From Ferirhizobium litorale (GTDB taxonomy: Bacteria; Pseudomonadota; Alphaproteobacteria; Rhizobiales; Rhizobiaceae): a stretch of DNA of 64,000 nucleotides. The translations under genes were made by a program, and so were the position numbers. Each line of letters begins with the position of its first letter. The stretch's first letter is position 1. Under the pieces are notes generated by a model, which ran no database searches, had not been told where the DNA came from, and worked only from the letters and a program-made list of their open reading frames with translations. Positions 9,226 through 17,301 of the stretch are shown in pieces. Location of the stretch: contig JALDYZ010000010.1 in the NCBI GenBank assembly GCA_030028905.1, positions 62,001 to 126,000 on the forward strand. Direction: 5' to 3'.

Positions 9226-10209
9226 ATGAAAGCGATGATACTCAACTCTTTTGGCGGCCCGGAATCCTTCGAGCTTGCCGAAGTGCCAAAGCCCGTCCCG
9301 CAGGCGGGACAAGTCCTGGTGCGCGTCCATGCCACCTCGATCAATCCCCTGGATTACCAGGTTCGGCGCGGCGACTATCGCGACTATGTACCGGTGCCGG
9401 CCATTTCCGGTCATGACGTTTCCGGCGTTGTCGAAGCCGTCGGACCAGGCGTGACGGCGTTCGCTCCGGGAGACGAAGTCTGGTACACACCGCAAATCTT
9501 CGACGGTCCGGGAAGTTATGCCGAATACCATGTCGCGAACGAACACATCATCGGAAGGAAACCCCGAGCGCTCAGTCATCTTGAAGCAGCAAGCCTGAGC
9601 CTGGTCGGCGGAACGGCGTGGGAGGCGCTCGTCTCGCGTGCGGCTTTGAGAGTGGGAGAAAGCATTCTAATCCACGGCGGCGCGGGAGGGGTCGGTCATG
9701 TGGCTATCCAGGTTGCGAAAGCCATCGGCGCGAGGGTCTTCACGACCGTGCGGGAAGACAACTTCGAGTTCGCACGAAGCGTCGGGGCGGATGTCGTCAT
9801 TGATTACAAGAAAGAAGATTATGTCGACGCTATCATGCGGGAAACGGATGGCCGCGGGGTCGACGTCGTGTTTGACACCCTTGGTGGCGACACCTTGTCC
9901 CGCAGCCCGAACGTGCTCGCTCAACTCGGCCGCGTCGTTACAATCGTGGACATCGCACAGCCACAGAATCTCATCGAAGCCTGGGGCAAGAATGCAAGTT
10001 TTCACTTCGTTTTCACAAGGCAAAACCAAGGCAAGCTTGATGAACTGAGCAAATTGGTGGAGCGTGGTCAGCTGCGGCCGCACGTTGGCGCCGTCTATTC
10101 GCTCGCCGAACTCTCTCTTGCCCATGCGCTGCTTGAGACGCCGAACAACGGTGTCCGAGGAAAAATCGCGATTGCTGTCGATCCGTCGGCCGGCGCTCCG
10201 CGTGTATAA
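9226..10209 (+). CDS. NADPH:quinone oxidoreductase family protein (copy 2)
   Basis: A 327-residue quinone-oxidoreductase-type MDR enzyme, paralogous to the gene at 5322. Shared landmarks are [44 protein letters not shown] and [15 protein letters not shown]. There are no zinc ligands of the alcohol dehydrogenase type. It probably reduces quinones or enones. Regulation by the divergent LysR at 7595 is likely. An ABM-domain gene follows at 27 bases and is probably in the same transcript, a common pairing in quinone handling. Confidence 0.9.
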   Translation: MKAMILNSFGGPESFELAEVPKPVPQAGQVLVRVHATSINPLDYQVRRGDYRDYVPVPAISGHDVSGVVEAVGPGVTAFAPGDEVWYTPQIFDGPGSYAEYHVANEHIIGRKPRALSHLEAASLSLVGGTAWEALVSRAALRVGESILIHGGAGGVGHVAIQVAKAIGARVFTTVREDNFEFARSVGADVVIDYKKEDYVDAIMRETDGRGVDVVFDTLGGDTLSRSPNVLAQLGRVVTIVDIAQPQNLIEAWGKNASFHFVFTRQNQGKLDELSKLVERGQLRPHVGAVYSLAELSLAHALLETPNNGVRGKIAIAVDPSAGAPRV

Positions 10210-10236
10210 ACGCTCCCCCACTTCAAAGGTGCAACC

Positions 10237-10605
10237 ATGATTTATGAGATCGCTGTACTCCCCGTTCACAAGGAGCAAATAGAAACGTTCAGACAGGCAT
10301 TCGGCGAAGTGCTTCCGTTGCTCAGCCGCGCAAAGGGTTACTGCGGCCATGTTCTGGCGCAAGGGATCGAAACGCCTGAAGTCTTTAACCTTATGGTGCG
10401 ATGGCGCTTGCTCGAAGATCACACACTGGGCTTCGAAGCGAGCGAAGACCACGCGGTGTTCATGAGAGGCATACAGGAATATTTCTCGGATGAACCGACG
10501 GTCTATCATCTCGAAGGCGGTGCTTTCGCGGCAAGCGAACAAGATAATCTGGACGCCGTCGCAAGCATAGGCAACGCTGCTACGCCAGGAAATTTGCGAA
10601 TCTAA
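10237..10605 (+). CDS. ABM-domain (antibiotic biosynthesis monooxygenase-like) protein
   Basis: A 122-residue cytoplasmic protein whose first 95 residues form a dimeric alpha/beta barrel of the ABM family. It opens IYEIAVLPVHKEQIETFRQA, typical of the first strand and helix, followed by KGYCGHVLAQGIE and later FMRGIQEYFSDEP. Small ABM proteins oxidise or bind quinols, or act as accessory subunits. The last 25 residues are polar and unconserved in look. It follows the quinone oxidoreductase and probably shares its transcript and LysR control. Confidence 0.8.
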   Translation: MIYEIAVLPVHKEQIETFRQAFGEVLPLLSRAKGYCGHVLAQGIETPEVFNLMVRWRLLEDHTLGFEASEDHAVFMRGIQEYFSDEPTVYHLEGGAFAASEQDNLDAVASIGNAATPGNLRI

Positions 10606-10693
10606 AACTGTTGGGTGGTTGTCAGGTCGTTTTGACAGCCACCTGATTTTGGAACGCAGATCCCGGTGGCAGTCGGTGACGGAAAGGCTTCAG

Positions 10694-10885
10694 ATGCAGA
10701 TCGGGACTTTCAAAGAAATTTACCTGGGTGAGCCGCGTGTCGCAATGACACCTGGCAGCGCGGTTCAACTCGGCAAGCTGGGGCATGCATGCGTCATCGA
10801 GGCCGGCGCCGGACTTTCGGCGGGGATTTCGGAAGATGCCTACCGGGCTTTTGGCGTGACGGTAGTGGAGGGGGCGGCCGCTTCC
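10694..10885 (+). pseudogene. pntA: NAD(P) transhydrogenase alpha subunit (pntA), 5' remnant
   Basis: Only the first 60-odd codons of PntA (alanine dehydrogenase/transhydrogenase N-terminal domain) remain. They include MQIGTFKEIYLGEPRVAMTP, then VQLGKLGHACVIEAGAG and YRAFGVTVVEGAAA. The reading then passes into unrelated sequence and stops at 10903. The NAD-binding part and the rest of the roughly 380-residue protein are missing. The break point coincides with the head of a minus-strand quinone oxidoreductase remnant, so two gene starts were joined tail-less and face to face. Confidence 0.75.
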
Positions 10886-10947
10886 ATCGCGCACGCGTCG
10901 TAACCACCGAACTTTTCGAGGACGATTGCGTTCATGGTGTCGGTCAT
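10885..10947 (-). pseudogene. Quinone oxidoreductase, 5' remnant
   Basis: The first about 20 codons of a third quinone-oxidoreductase-like gene (MTDTMNAIVLEKFGGYDA) read on the minus strand, then homology ends where the pntA fragment begins. A ribosome site (GAGAAAGGTAAG on that strand) is present just before the ATG. It resembles the starts of the two intact copies ([14 protein letters not shown] and [14 protein letters not shown]). Confidence 0.65.
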
Positions 10948-11034
10948 GATCTTACCTTTCTCAATCCCAGTTGATGGTGCCAGCCTTGTTAGCAGGTACA
11001 CATCATTGCTGTAATTTTGCTCCCGGTAACTTAC

Positions 11035-11085
11035 ATGGGAACAGAGGGTCGGCCGATCAAGATGGCGAGGAGCGATATCACGATC
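11035..11085 (+). pseudogene. Possible HxlR-type regulator, 5' remnant
   Basis: Divergent from the quinone oxidoreductase remnant, an ATG opens a short reading frame, GTEGRPIKMARSD, that looks like the start of HxlR family regulators. It then runs into the 3' end of the opposing DUF5996 gene region. HxlR genes often sit divergent from such oxidoreductases, and the spacer has a GTAAC motif like that seen at 24580. The fragment is short and the call is tentative. Confidence 0.3.
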
Positions 11086-11098
11086 CGCTGCATCCCTC

Positions 11099-12349
11099 TC
11101 ACGATCGGCGCACCACGTCCTGCCATTCCGGATGGCGGCCGATCTGGGCTTTTGCGAAGGGGCAGAGCGGCATGATGACAATGCCGTCGCGGCGCGCATC
11201 CTCGATCGCCTGGCGAACCAGCCGCTCGCCAACCTTGCGGCCGCGCAGGGTTCCAGGCACTTCCGTGTGATCGATGATGATCATCCCCGCACCGGCGCGG
11301 CTGTAGGTCATCTCGGCCTCAACACCGTCGATGACGAGGCGGTAGCGTCCCTTTGACGCGCTATCCTCCCGCTCGACCTGTTCATCGCTCACCGAAGGCG
11401 CATTCCCCACCACAGCGGCGTCGGGCGTGCGCACCTGACGGGGTTGTCCGTGCGCGCACTCCAGAAGATCGCGGTCCCAGTCGCCGAGATCGGCCGCTGC
11501 CTCATAAGTCGAGACAAGGAAAGCCATCAGAGCTTCATCCGGATCGGCGGCGGACTGCGCGGCTTCGTAAGGAAGAATAAACTCTGAAAGTCCCTCGTGC
11601 CAGAACGCGTTGTCGGGCTGCACGGACGCGGCGCGGTAGCCGCCGGGTGCCGGATAGGCGTAGGCATAGAAGGCCGGATAGTCGATACCGCCGCCGCCCG
11701 GCCAGAATCCCGCCGATGCGACCTCGCGGTCATAAGCCTCCCGTGCCACATCATCCGGTAATGCCGGGACGCCACCGGGGTGGAGCGGCGCGCGCCTTCC
11801 TGAAAAGCGCGTAAGGGCCAGGTCGAAGCTGCCCCAGAACAGATGAACAGGGCTAGATTTTCCGAGAAAGGAGGTGCGGAATCGATTGAAGACCTTGTCG
11901 ACCGCCATCAAGGCCTGATGGAAGCGCTGAACGGCTTCGCGGTCATAGGGTCGGTCGCGATCATCCTCGGCGAACGGAATGGGGAACGGCACCTCGTTCG
12001 GGCGGCCGTTGAAGGTCGGGGTGCCGCCGAGCTCCGAAATCAGCTGCACGAAGCTCGCGTGAAATGTCGCGACCGAGGTCGGCCCAAGATCGAATGACAC
12101 CGTGCGGCCGTTGCCGCAGGTGCCGACGACCCGGTGCTCGCGAAAGTCGAACAGGATCTCGATGCCCGGCCCATCGGGTATGGGCGAAGATGCCAGGCCG
12201 CTGGGCGTAACGTAGAAGGTTGCATTCCACGAATGGTTGAGCCACGGCGTGTGCGCCAGCCGGTATTTCCCCGCGATCTGGAGGTAGAGATGCAAGGCCG
12301 AACACGTTTCCCGCCAGCCGAGGTAGTCGAGGTGGGGCCACTTGTTCAT
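11099..12349 (-). CDS. DUF5996 protein fused to a GNAT-type acetyltransferase domain
   Basis: A 416-residue two-part protein. Residues 1-300 match the DUF5996 family (MNKWPHLDYLGWRETCSALH at the start, then HLFWGSFDLALTRF and a glycine-rich region). Residues 335-416 look like the short Acetyltransf_CG type of GNAT fold: MTYSRAGAGMIIIDHTEVPG and LRGRKVGERLVRQAIEDAR, an acetyl-CoA loop. The start was set by GGAG 8 bases upstream. It lies 25 bases downstream of the pirin gene on the same strand, so the two are likely one operon. The function of DUF5996 is unknown, and the fusion suggests acylation of a small molecule. Confidence 0.82.
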   Translation of the reverse strand: MNKWPHLDYLGWRETCSALHLYLQIAGKYRLAHTPWLNHSWNATFYVTPSGLASSPIPDGPGIEILFDFREHRVVGTCGNGRTVSFDLGPTSVATFHASFVQLISELGGTPTFNGRPNEVPFPIPFAEDDRDRPYDREAVQRFHQALMAVDKVFNRFRTSFLGKSSPVHLFWGSFDLALTRFSGRRAPLHPGGVPALPDDVAREAYDREVASAGFWPGGGGIDYPAFYAYAYPAPGGYRAASVQPDNAFWHEGLSEFILPYEAAQSAADPDEALMAFLVSTYEAAADLGDWDRDLLECAHGQPRQVRTPDAAVVGNAPSVSDEQVEREDSASKGRYRLVIDGVEAEMTYSRAGAGMIIIDHTEVPGTLRGRKVGERLVRQAIEDARRDGIVIMPLCPFAKAQIGRHPEWQDVVRRS

Positions 12350-12374
12350 TGTCGTTTCTCCAGTCTGTCTTCGT

Positions 12375-13316
12375 TCAATCCGGCAGAGGAATATGCTCAT
12401 TCCGGTCGTTGATAGGCAGATCGAAACGCCCCTTGCCCCAATTCGCGGCGCGCCATTCCGCCTTGGCGAGTTCGATGCGCTCTTGCGACGAGGCGACGAA
12501 GTTCCACCAGATGTAGCGCGGTGCGTTAAAAGTCGCGCCGCCGAGGATCATCAATCGCGCACCCCGCTCTCCGGCAGCCACCGTTATGCGGTCGCCCGGC
12601 CGAAACACCATCATCTGTGAAGCCTCGAATTCCTGTCCGGCAACCGAGATCGAGCCTTCGACAATGTAGATGCCGCGGTCTTCGTGGTTGTCCGGCATTG
12701 GCAGCCGGCATCCCGGCTCAAGCGTCACATCGGCGTAGAACGTCTCGGAAAGCATCGTCGCGGGCGCGGTCTCGCCATAGACGTTGCCGAGAATGAGCCG
12801 AAGCGAGACGCCGCGGTCCTCGATGACCGGCAGCGTCTCCTTGCCGTGATGCTCGAAGCTGGGCGCAACGTCCTCATGGCTTTCGGGCAGTGCCAGCCAG
12901 GTCTGGATACCAAACAGGCTATTTGGGCCGCTCCGAGCGGTCGCAGATGTGCGTTCTGAATGCGTGACGCCGCGGCCCGCAACCATCCAGTTCAGCGCGC
13001 CGGGCTTGATGACCTGGTCGGCACCGGTACTGTCGCGGTGATGGAAGTCGCCCTTAAACAGGTAGGTCACCGTGCCGAGGCCGATATGCGGGTGCGGTCT
13101 GACGTCGACGCCCTGCCCGGTCAGCAACTCGGCCGGCCCTGCCTGGTCGAAGAAGATGAAAGGCCCGACCATTTGCCGCTTCGGTGCCGGCAGGGCACGC
13201 CGGACCTGGAAATCGCCAAGGTCGCGGGAGCGCGGGACGATAAGGGTCTCGATCGCGTCGATGCCGACCTCTTCGGGACAGCCCGGTTCGATTGATGGGT
13301 TCCAACTCATGTTCAT
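12375..13316 (-). CDS. Pirin family protein
   Basis: A bicupin of 313 residues. The N-terminal cupin carries the iron-ligand set in VRPHPHIGLGTVTYLFKG and the downstream GVTHSE. The C-terminal cupin includes GIYIVEGSISVAG. Some bacterial pirins have quercetin dioxygenase activity, while others act as redox-linked regulators. The start with AAAGGG before ATG gives MNMSWNPS. It is divergent from the isochorismatase-like gene at 13709 over about 390 bases and is followed by the DUF5996-GNAT gene. Confidence 0.9.
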   Translation of the reverse strand: MNMSWNPSIEPGCPEEVGIDAIETLIVPRSRDLGDFQVRRALPAPKRQMVGPFIFFDQAGPAELLTGQGVDVRPHPHIGLGTVTYLFKGDFHHRDSTGADQVIKPGALNWMVAGRGVTHSERTSATARSGPNSLFGIQTWLALPESHEDVAPSFEHHGKETLPVIEDRGVSLRLILGNVYGETAPATMLSETFYADVTLEPGCRLPMPDNHEDRGIYIVEGSISVAGQEFEASQMMVFRPGDRITVAAGERGARLMILGGATFNAPRYIWWNFVASSQERIELAKAEWRAANWGKGRFDLPINDRNEHIPLPD

Positions 13317-13708
13317 AATCCCTTTGTCTTCAGATCGCCTGATTGGGCCAAGCGAGCGTCCTACCCGGAGTCGGCCACTTCTACAAAGATCCGAAAGTCC
13401 TGGCGTCCATTCGGCCTTCTCCATTTCGCGGTGCTGCGGCGCAGTGGTTGGCGCGACGCATCGCCGATGGAGATGTGCGTTTCCGCTCTCGTCGGGCAGC
13501 CCGCCAATCACTCGTTTCCATCGGCACACCGGCAAATGTGATCTTACCTTCTGCAAGAAGCCGAACGAACTCAAGGCTTGGCGAAGCGACGAGCGCAATC
13601 GGGAGCAAGAACGGCACCAGAGCGGCACGTCCTGCACCGCAATGTTCGAGGGTATTCGGTAGTTTCAAGCAGCCAATGAGCGCTTCCCTCGATATCCAGG
13701 AGATTCAG
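13317..13708. other. 392-bp spacer, no recognised gene
   Basis: Lies between the divergent pirin and isochorismatase-like genes. Frames stay open on both strands because of high GC, but none gives a protein I recognise. Both promoters must lie here. I see no clear palindrome. A decayed gene is possible. Confidence 0.4.
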
Positions 13709-14362
13709 ATGACTTTTCGCAACGGCTTGGACTCTCTTCTTCGCCCTGAAGATTCGGTCCTCGTTCTGATCGATCACCAGCCCTACCAGCTTGCAAACCT
13801 CAACAGCCACGATCCGCAGGCTGTGGTCAACAACACAACCGCCCTTGCAAAGGTGGCCAAGGTGTTTGGCGTGCCGACAATTCTGACCAGCGTTGTCGCG
13901 GCCCGAGGCGGGGTCATCTTCCCGCATGTCACTGAAGTGTTCCCCGACCAGGAGGTGATCGACCGGACCACTATCAACACCTGGGAGGACCCGAAGGTCG
14001 TTGAAGCTGTGAAGGCAACGGGCCGCAAGCAGTTGGTCATCGCTGGTCTTTGGACCGAAATTTGCGTGGCCATGCCTGCGATTCAGGCCGCGGGCGAAGG
14101 CTGGGATGTGACCGTGATCACCGATGCGTCGGGCGGCACTTCGGTCGAAGCCCATGAGGTGGCGATCCAGCGCATGATAGCGGCCGGTATCAACGTGATG
14201 ACCTGGTTGGCACTGGCATCCGAATGGCAACGCGACTGGGCCCGGGCCGAGACGGCGGCCCCCCTCAACGACGCCCTCAAATACCACATCGGCGGCAGCG
14301 CAATCGCCTATCTGTGGGAGCAGCAGTTGCTCAACACGCCGGTGCCGAGCCCGGCGGGCTGA
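13709..14362 (+). CDS. Isochorismatase-like cysteine hydrolase (YcaC type)
   Basis: A 217-residue cysteine hydrolase. The catalytic triad parts are visible: the Asp in VLVLIDHQPYQ, a Lys region near RKQLVIAGLW and the Cys in WTEICVAMPAIQA. ASGGTSVEAHE follows. Proteins of this type hydrolyse amides, though the natural substrate of YcaC relatives is unknown. CAGGAG precedes the ATG. It is a paralogue of the gene at 31586. An NTF2-like gene follows 93 bases later. Confidence 0.9.
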   Translation: MTFRNGLDSLLRPEDSVLVLIDHQPYQLANLNSHDPQAVVNNTTALAKVAKVFGVPTILTSVVAARGGVIFPHVTEVFPDQEVIDRTTINTWEDPKVVEAVKATGRKQLVIAGLWTEICVAMPAIQAAGEGWDVTVITDASGGTSVEAHEVAIQRMIAAGINVMTWLALASEWQRDWARAETAAPLNDALKYHIGGSAIAYLWEQQLLNTPVPSPAG

Positions 14363-14455
14363 TTTGAGTTGCGATGGCGAGGCGAGCCCCGAGGCATTCC
14401 TCGAACGGGCTTCGCCTCGTCATCCATGGCGAATGCTGCCGCAAAGGAGGCACGG

Positions 14456-14818
14456 ATGGATCTCGAGAAACTGATGCAGGCCAACCTCGATCTGGTGTTC
14501 GGCGAACGTGACCCCACGCGGCGCATCGCGGCGATCCGAAGGATCTACGATCAAAACGCGGAGCTTCACGAGCCTCAGCGTTCGGCGCGAGGACATGAAG
14601 CGATCTCGCAGGCGGTTGCGGACGTCTTGGAGCATCTGCCTCCGGATTTCGTATTCACCGCGACAAGGCCGGCATCGGGTCACAATGGCGTCGGCCGCTT
14701 GCAATGGCAGGCAGGCCCGCCCGGAGGTCCCGCCGCAGTGACTGGCACCGATGTCGCGCATGTCGAAGGCGGCCTCATTCGAGCCCTGCATGTATTCCTC
14801 GATCAACCGGATACCTGA
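14456..14818 (+). CDS. NTF2-like (SnoaL-type) protein
   Basis: A 120-residue protein with the cone-shaped alpha+beta fold of the SnoaL/DUF4440 group: RRIAAIRRIYDQNAELHEP is the helix-strand start, ARGHEAISQAVADVLEHLP follows, and it ends in HVFLDQPDT. An excellent ribosome site (AAAGGAGG) precedes the ATG. Such proteins are polyketide-cyclase-like enzymes, isomerases or binding proteins. It is probably co-transcribed with the isochorismatase-like gene. The substrate cannot be inferred. Confidence 0.75.
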   Translation: MDLEKLMQANLDLVFGERDPTRRIAAIRRIYDQNAELHEPQRSARGHEAISQAVADVLEHLPPDFVFTATRPASGHNGVGRLQWQAGPPGGPAAVTGTDVAHVEGGLIRALHVFLDQPDT

Positions 14819-14977
14819 ACTGCGAGAGACGCTGAGCGGAGTTCGCTCTGGCAGCTACCTGCCGGGTCCTCTGTTAGTTTAAAGGGATTGCTGCAAATGA
14901 CCGAATATGGTTTTCCGGTGGGACTGGAGATGGATGTCTCCTATCCGAATTTCCAAGTCAGCCTGACGCTCCTATCC

Positions 14978-15436
14978 ATCGGGCGATCCGGGCGTTTTCG
15001 TCCGGCACTTCACGGAGAGGGCGTCTTCCCGCGCCCGCACCAGCAGCGGCTGCCGCTATGGGTGCCGGCGGCACGACGCAGTCCTTCAAGCGCCGGAGAC
15101 CCTGGCCTTCCACTTGCGATCGCCATCATCGGCTGCACGTTCTAGCGATTCCGTCCGCTCGTTGTTCTCTATCGCGAGGCCGAAAAGCGAGCGGGACACG
15201 CTCCCGGGAAGCTCGTGGTGGGCGTGCATGCGATGGGTTCCGTCGGAGATACGGACGCCGGGGCCAAAGGTACGTTCTTCCCAGGCTGGGCGCATTCACC
15301 GGAACAAATCGGACGGGTGCGAGGATCGCCGCCGCCGGCGCGCCAGCAGTTCGAATCGATGGCCAGGGGACGCGTTCCGGATCGGTGATCCCAGGACGGT
15401 AGCAAGATGCTCAAGGCTAGCGAGGCGCTCGAGGGA
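14978..15436 (+). pseudogene. LLM flavin oxidoreductase, decayed C-terminal half
   Basis: Translating in pieces restores the C-terminal half of a luciferase-like oxidoreductase: [19 protein letters not shown], then [10 protein letters not shown] (other frame), then [13 protein letters not shown]. An in-frame TAG follows at 15143-15145, then RFRPLVVLYREA and KLVVGVHAMGSVGDTDA, and GDAFRIGDPRTVA and KMLKASEAL in shifted frames. Frameshifts fall near 15060-15090, 15365 and 15400. The N-terminal half is absent. An ATG at 14897 opens about 27 unrelated codons ([19 protein letters not shown]) that run into it; I do not recognise them. Confidence 0.8.
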
Positions 15437-15514
15437 CGGAAATGGACAGACGGTCGCCATGCTAGCGGAAATGAAGTGCCGTGCGCCGGTGCGTTCCCTT
15501 GTGCACGCGCTGGT

Positions 15515-16126
15515 TCAACAGGTCTTGATGGCGGTCTGCAGAGCAATGCCCAGCCTGTCGAGGTCGGCCTTCGTGAAGTTCTTCCCTCGGACGATCATGC
15601 GCGAATAAAGGGAGGTAAAGAGAAGATCGAGCGCCAGTTCCCTGTCGAGATCCGCGCGCAGTTCGTTCCGGGCGACGGCGCGATCAAGCAGCCGATGTCC
15701 GAACTGCCGTCGTGCCTGGGCAATGCCATCCAGCATCGCCGACAATTCGTTCGATCGCAGACGTTCGGCAACCAGATCGGGGATTATGCGGCGGACCAGA
15801 GGATGCCGCAGGACCGCGCGCGTCGCTCGAAGGTATTCTCTGATGTCCGCCTGCAGAGAGCCTTGGTCTGTGGCACCCAACCGCATAACCTCGACACTTC
15901 GTATCGCTTCGCACGCGAATTCCAGCTTCGATGGCCACCGCCGGTATATAGCCGCCTTGCCTGCGCCCGCCCGTGCCGCCACGCGCTCCAGGCTTACTGC
16001 CGCATATCCGCTGTTTGCCCACTCCTCAAAAAATGCTCTGAACAACGCCATAGTCAGTTCGGGCCGCATGACCGCCGCCCCACTTGGTTTCCGTCTGTTT
16101 ATGAGGTCGATACTCTTGCGTTCCAT
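15515..16126 (-). CDS. TetR/AcrR family transcriptional regulator
   Basis: A 203-residue repressor. The helix-turn-helix spans AVSLERVAARAGAGKAAIYR and is followed by RWPSKLEFACEA, so its recognition helix uses the RWPSK variant of the TetR signature. The C-terminal domain is helical, with an LDLLFTSLYSRMIVRG end. The ATG with GGAG 9 bases before it was chosen over an in-frame GTG five codons earlier. It is divergent from the AraC pair at 16360; the 233-base spacer shows no obvious palindrome. Confidence 0.88.
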   Translation of the reverse strand: MERKSIDLINRRKPSGAAVMRPELTMALFRAFFEEWANSGYAAVSLERVAARAGAGKAAIYRRWPSKLEFACEAIRSVEVMRLGATDQGSLQADIREYLRATRAVLRHPLVRRIIPDLVAERLRSNELSAMLDGIAQARRQFGHRLLDRAVARNELRADLDRELALDLLFTSLYSRMIVRGKNFTKADLDRLGIALQTAIKTC

Positions 16127-16359
16127 CCAAAAGTTCTCCACTGTGGATGGAACTGTAGCGATTCAACCTGTGCGTGAGAAGTGATTGAGGCGAGCCTCGA
16201 CGGTTATTTCTGTTTGAGTTCGGGAACCTGAGACGAAGATTGCGGCAGTGCCTTATACAAAGCGCCAGCGGATAGGTGCGCCCAACGGCCGATCCGCGCG
16301 GCGCGAGTCAGGCCACCGACCAGGAGTGGGAGGGCTCCGACAAGCATAGGAAACACAGC

Positions 16360-17301
16360 ATGACCGTTCCTGCCTACAATTCTTTTGCTCAATGGTACAG
16401 CAACGGTCACCTTGCGCACTATGTGCGCACGATGAAGTCCGCAGGTGGCATCATACATCTGCTGGAGGCCTCTCAACCGGCCGGAGACATGTCCGACCCC
16501 GCCGTCCCGGATCTCGTCCTGTATCAAGATCTGCATGGCGGCAGCCGCGTCAGCGGCGATATGGGAGGCGGGCGCTTCGATGTGAGAAGCGAAAAAGGCA
16601 GCTTTTTTCTCTCCGCTCCGCGGTTCGCAAACACGGTTCTTGTCGACGACGCCCATGAGCTTCGCAGCTTGTCGTTTCCATTGGCGCAGTGGCAGCCTGT
16701 TCTGGATGAAGCCGCCGATGGGCGATTTTCTCTGGACTATCAGAAACTGTCGATGGGGGCGTTCGCCTCGCCAACGATCCGGTTGGCGGTCCGGAACCTG
16801 TGGGCCTTGTGCGATGAGGAGGGTGCGCCCTCGCGCCTGCTGGCGCAGGCCGCAGGCTGCGAGATACTGGCCGAATTGTGCCGGCTAGGCGGAACACCTT
16901 TCACGTCGGCAAAGGGGGGCCTGGCCCCCTGGACGGAACGGCGCTGCCTGGAACTCCTGCGGGAGCGGCTGTCGGAAGACATTAGCCTCGACGAACTGGC
17001 GGCCGAGGCGCAACTGTCTCCTTTTCATTTTGCACGCATGTTCAAGCAGAGCGTCGGCGAGCCGCCACGAGTGTACCTGACCCGGCTGAGAATGGAGAAG
17101 GCCTGCGAACTCCTTGCGCAGACTGATCTTCCGGTCACGGAGATCGCCCAAGAGGTGGGTTACTCGTCGAACCAGGTGCTTGCCCGTGTATTCATCAAGC
17201 ATCAACGCATGAGTCCGTCCGACTATCGTCGGGTCGTTCGCGATCCGGCTCGTCCATCGATCTCGCTTCGCGCGCATTCGGCTCTGGAGGGACGGCAATG
17301 A
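16360..17301 (+). CDS. AraC family regulator (tandem copy 1)
   Basis: A 313-residue AraC/XylS activator. An N-terminal cupin-like ligand domain (about residues 1-195) precedes two helix-turn-helix motifs: ISLDELAAEAQLSPFHFARM, then VTEIAQEVGYSSNQVLARVF, ending in MSPSDYRR. Its stop codon overlaps the start of the next gene (ATGA), so the two are translationally coupled. The two proteins are close duplicates throughout and nearly identical in the DNA-binding half. No target operon is obvious; the divergent TetR is one candidate. Confidence 0.9.
   Translation: MTVPAYNSFAQWYSNGHLAHYVRTMKSAGGIIHLLEASQPAGDMSDPAVPDLVLYQDLHGGSRVSGDMGGGRFDVRSEKGSFFLSAPRFANTVLVDDAHELRSLSFPLAQWQPVLDEAADGRFSLDYQKLSMGAFASPTIRLAVRNLWALCDEEGAPSRLLAQAAGCEILAELCRLGGTPFTSAKGGLAPWTERRCLELLRERLSEDISLDELAAEAQLSPFHFARMFKQSVGEPPRVYLTRLRMEKACELLAQTDLPVTEIAQEVGYSSNQVLARVFIKHQRMSPSDYRRVVRDPARPSISLRAHSALEGRQ

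Noticed and set aside
13381-13668. Possible minus-strand gene upstream of pirin
   Set aside because: The translation has no recognised motif, and the frame is open on both strands at once.
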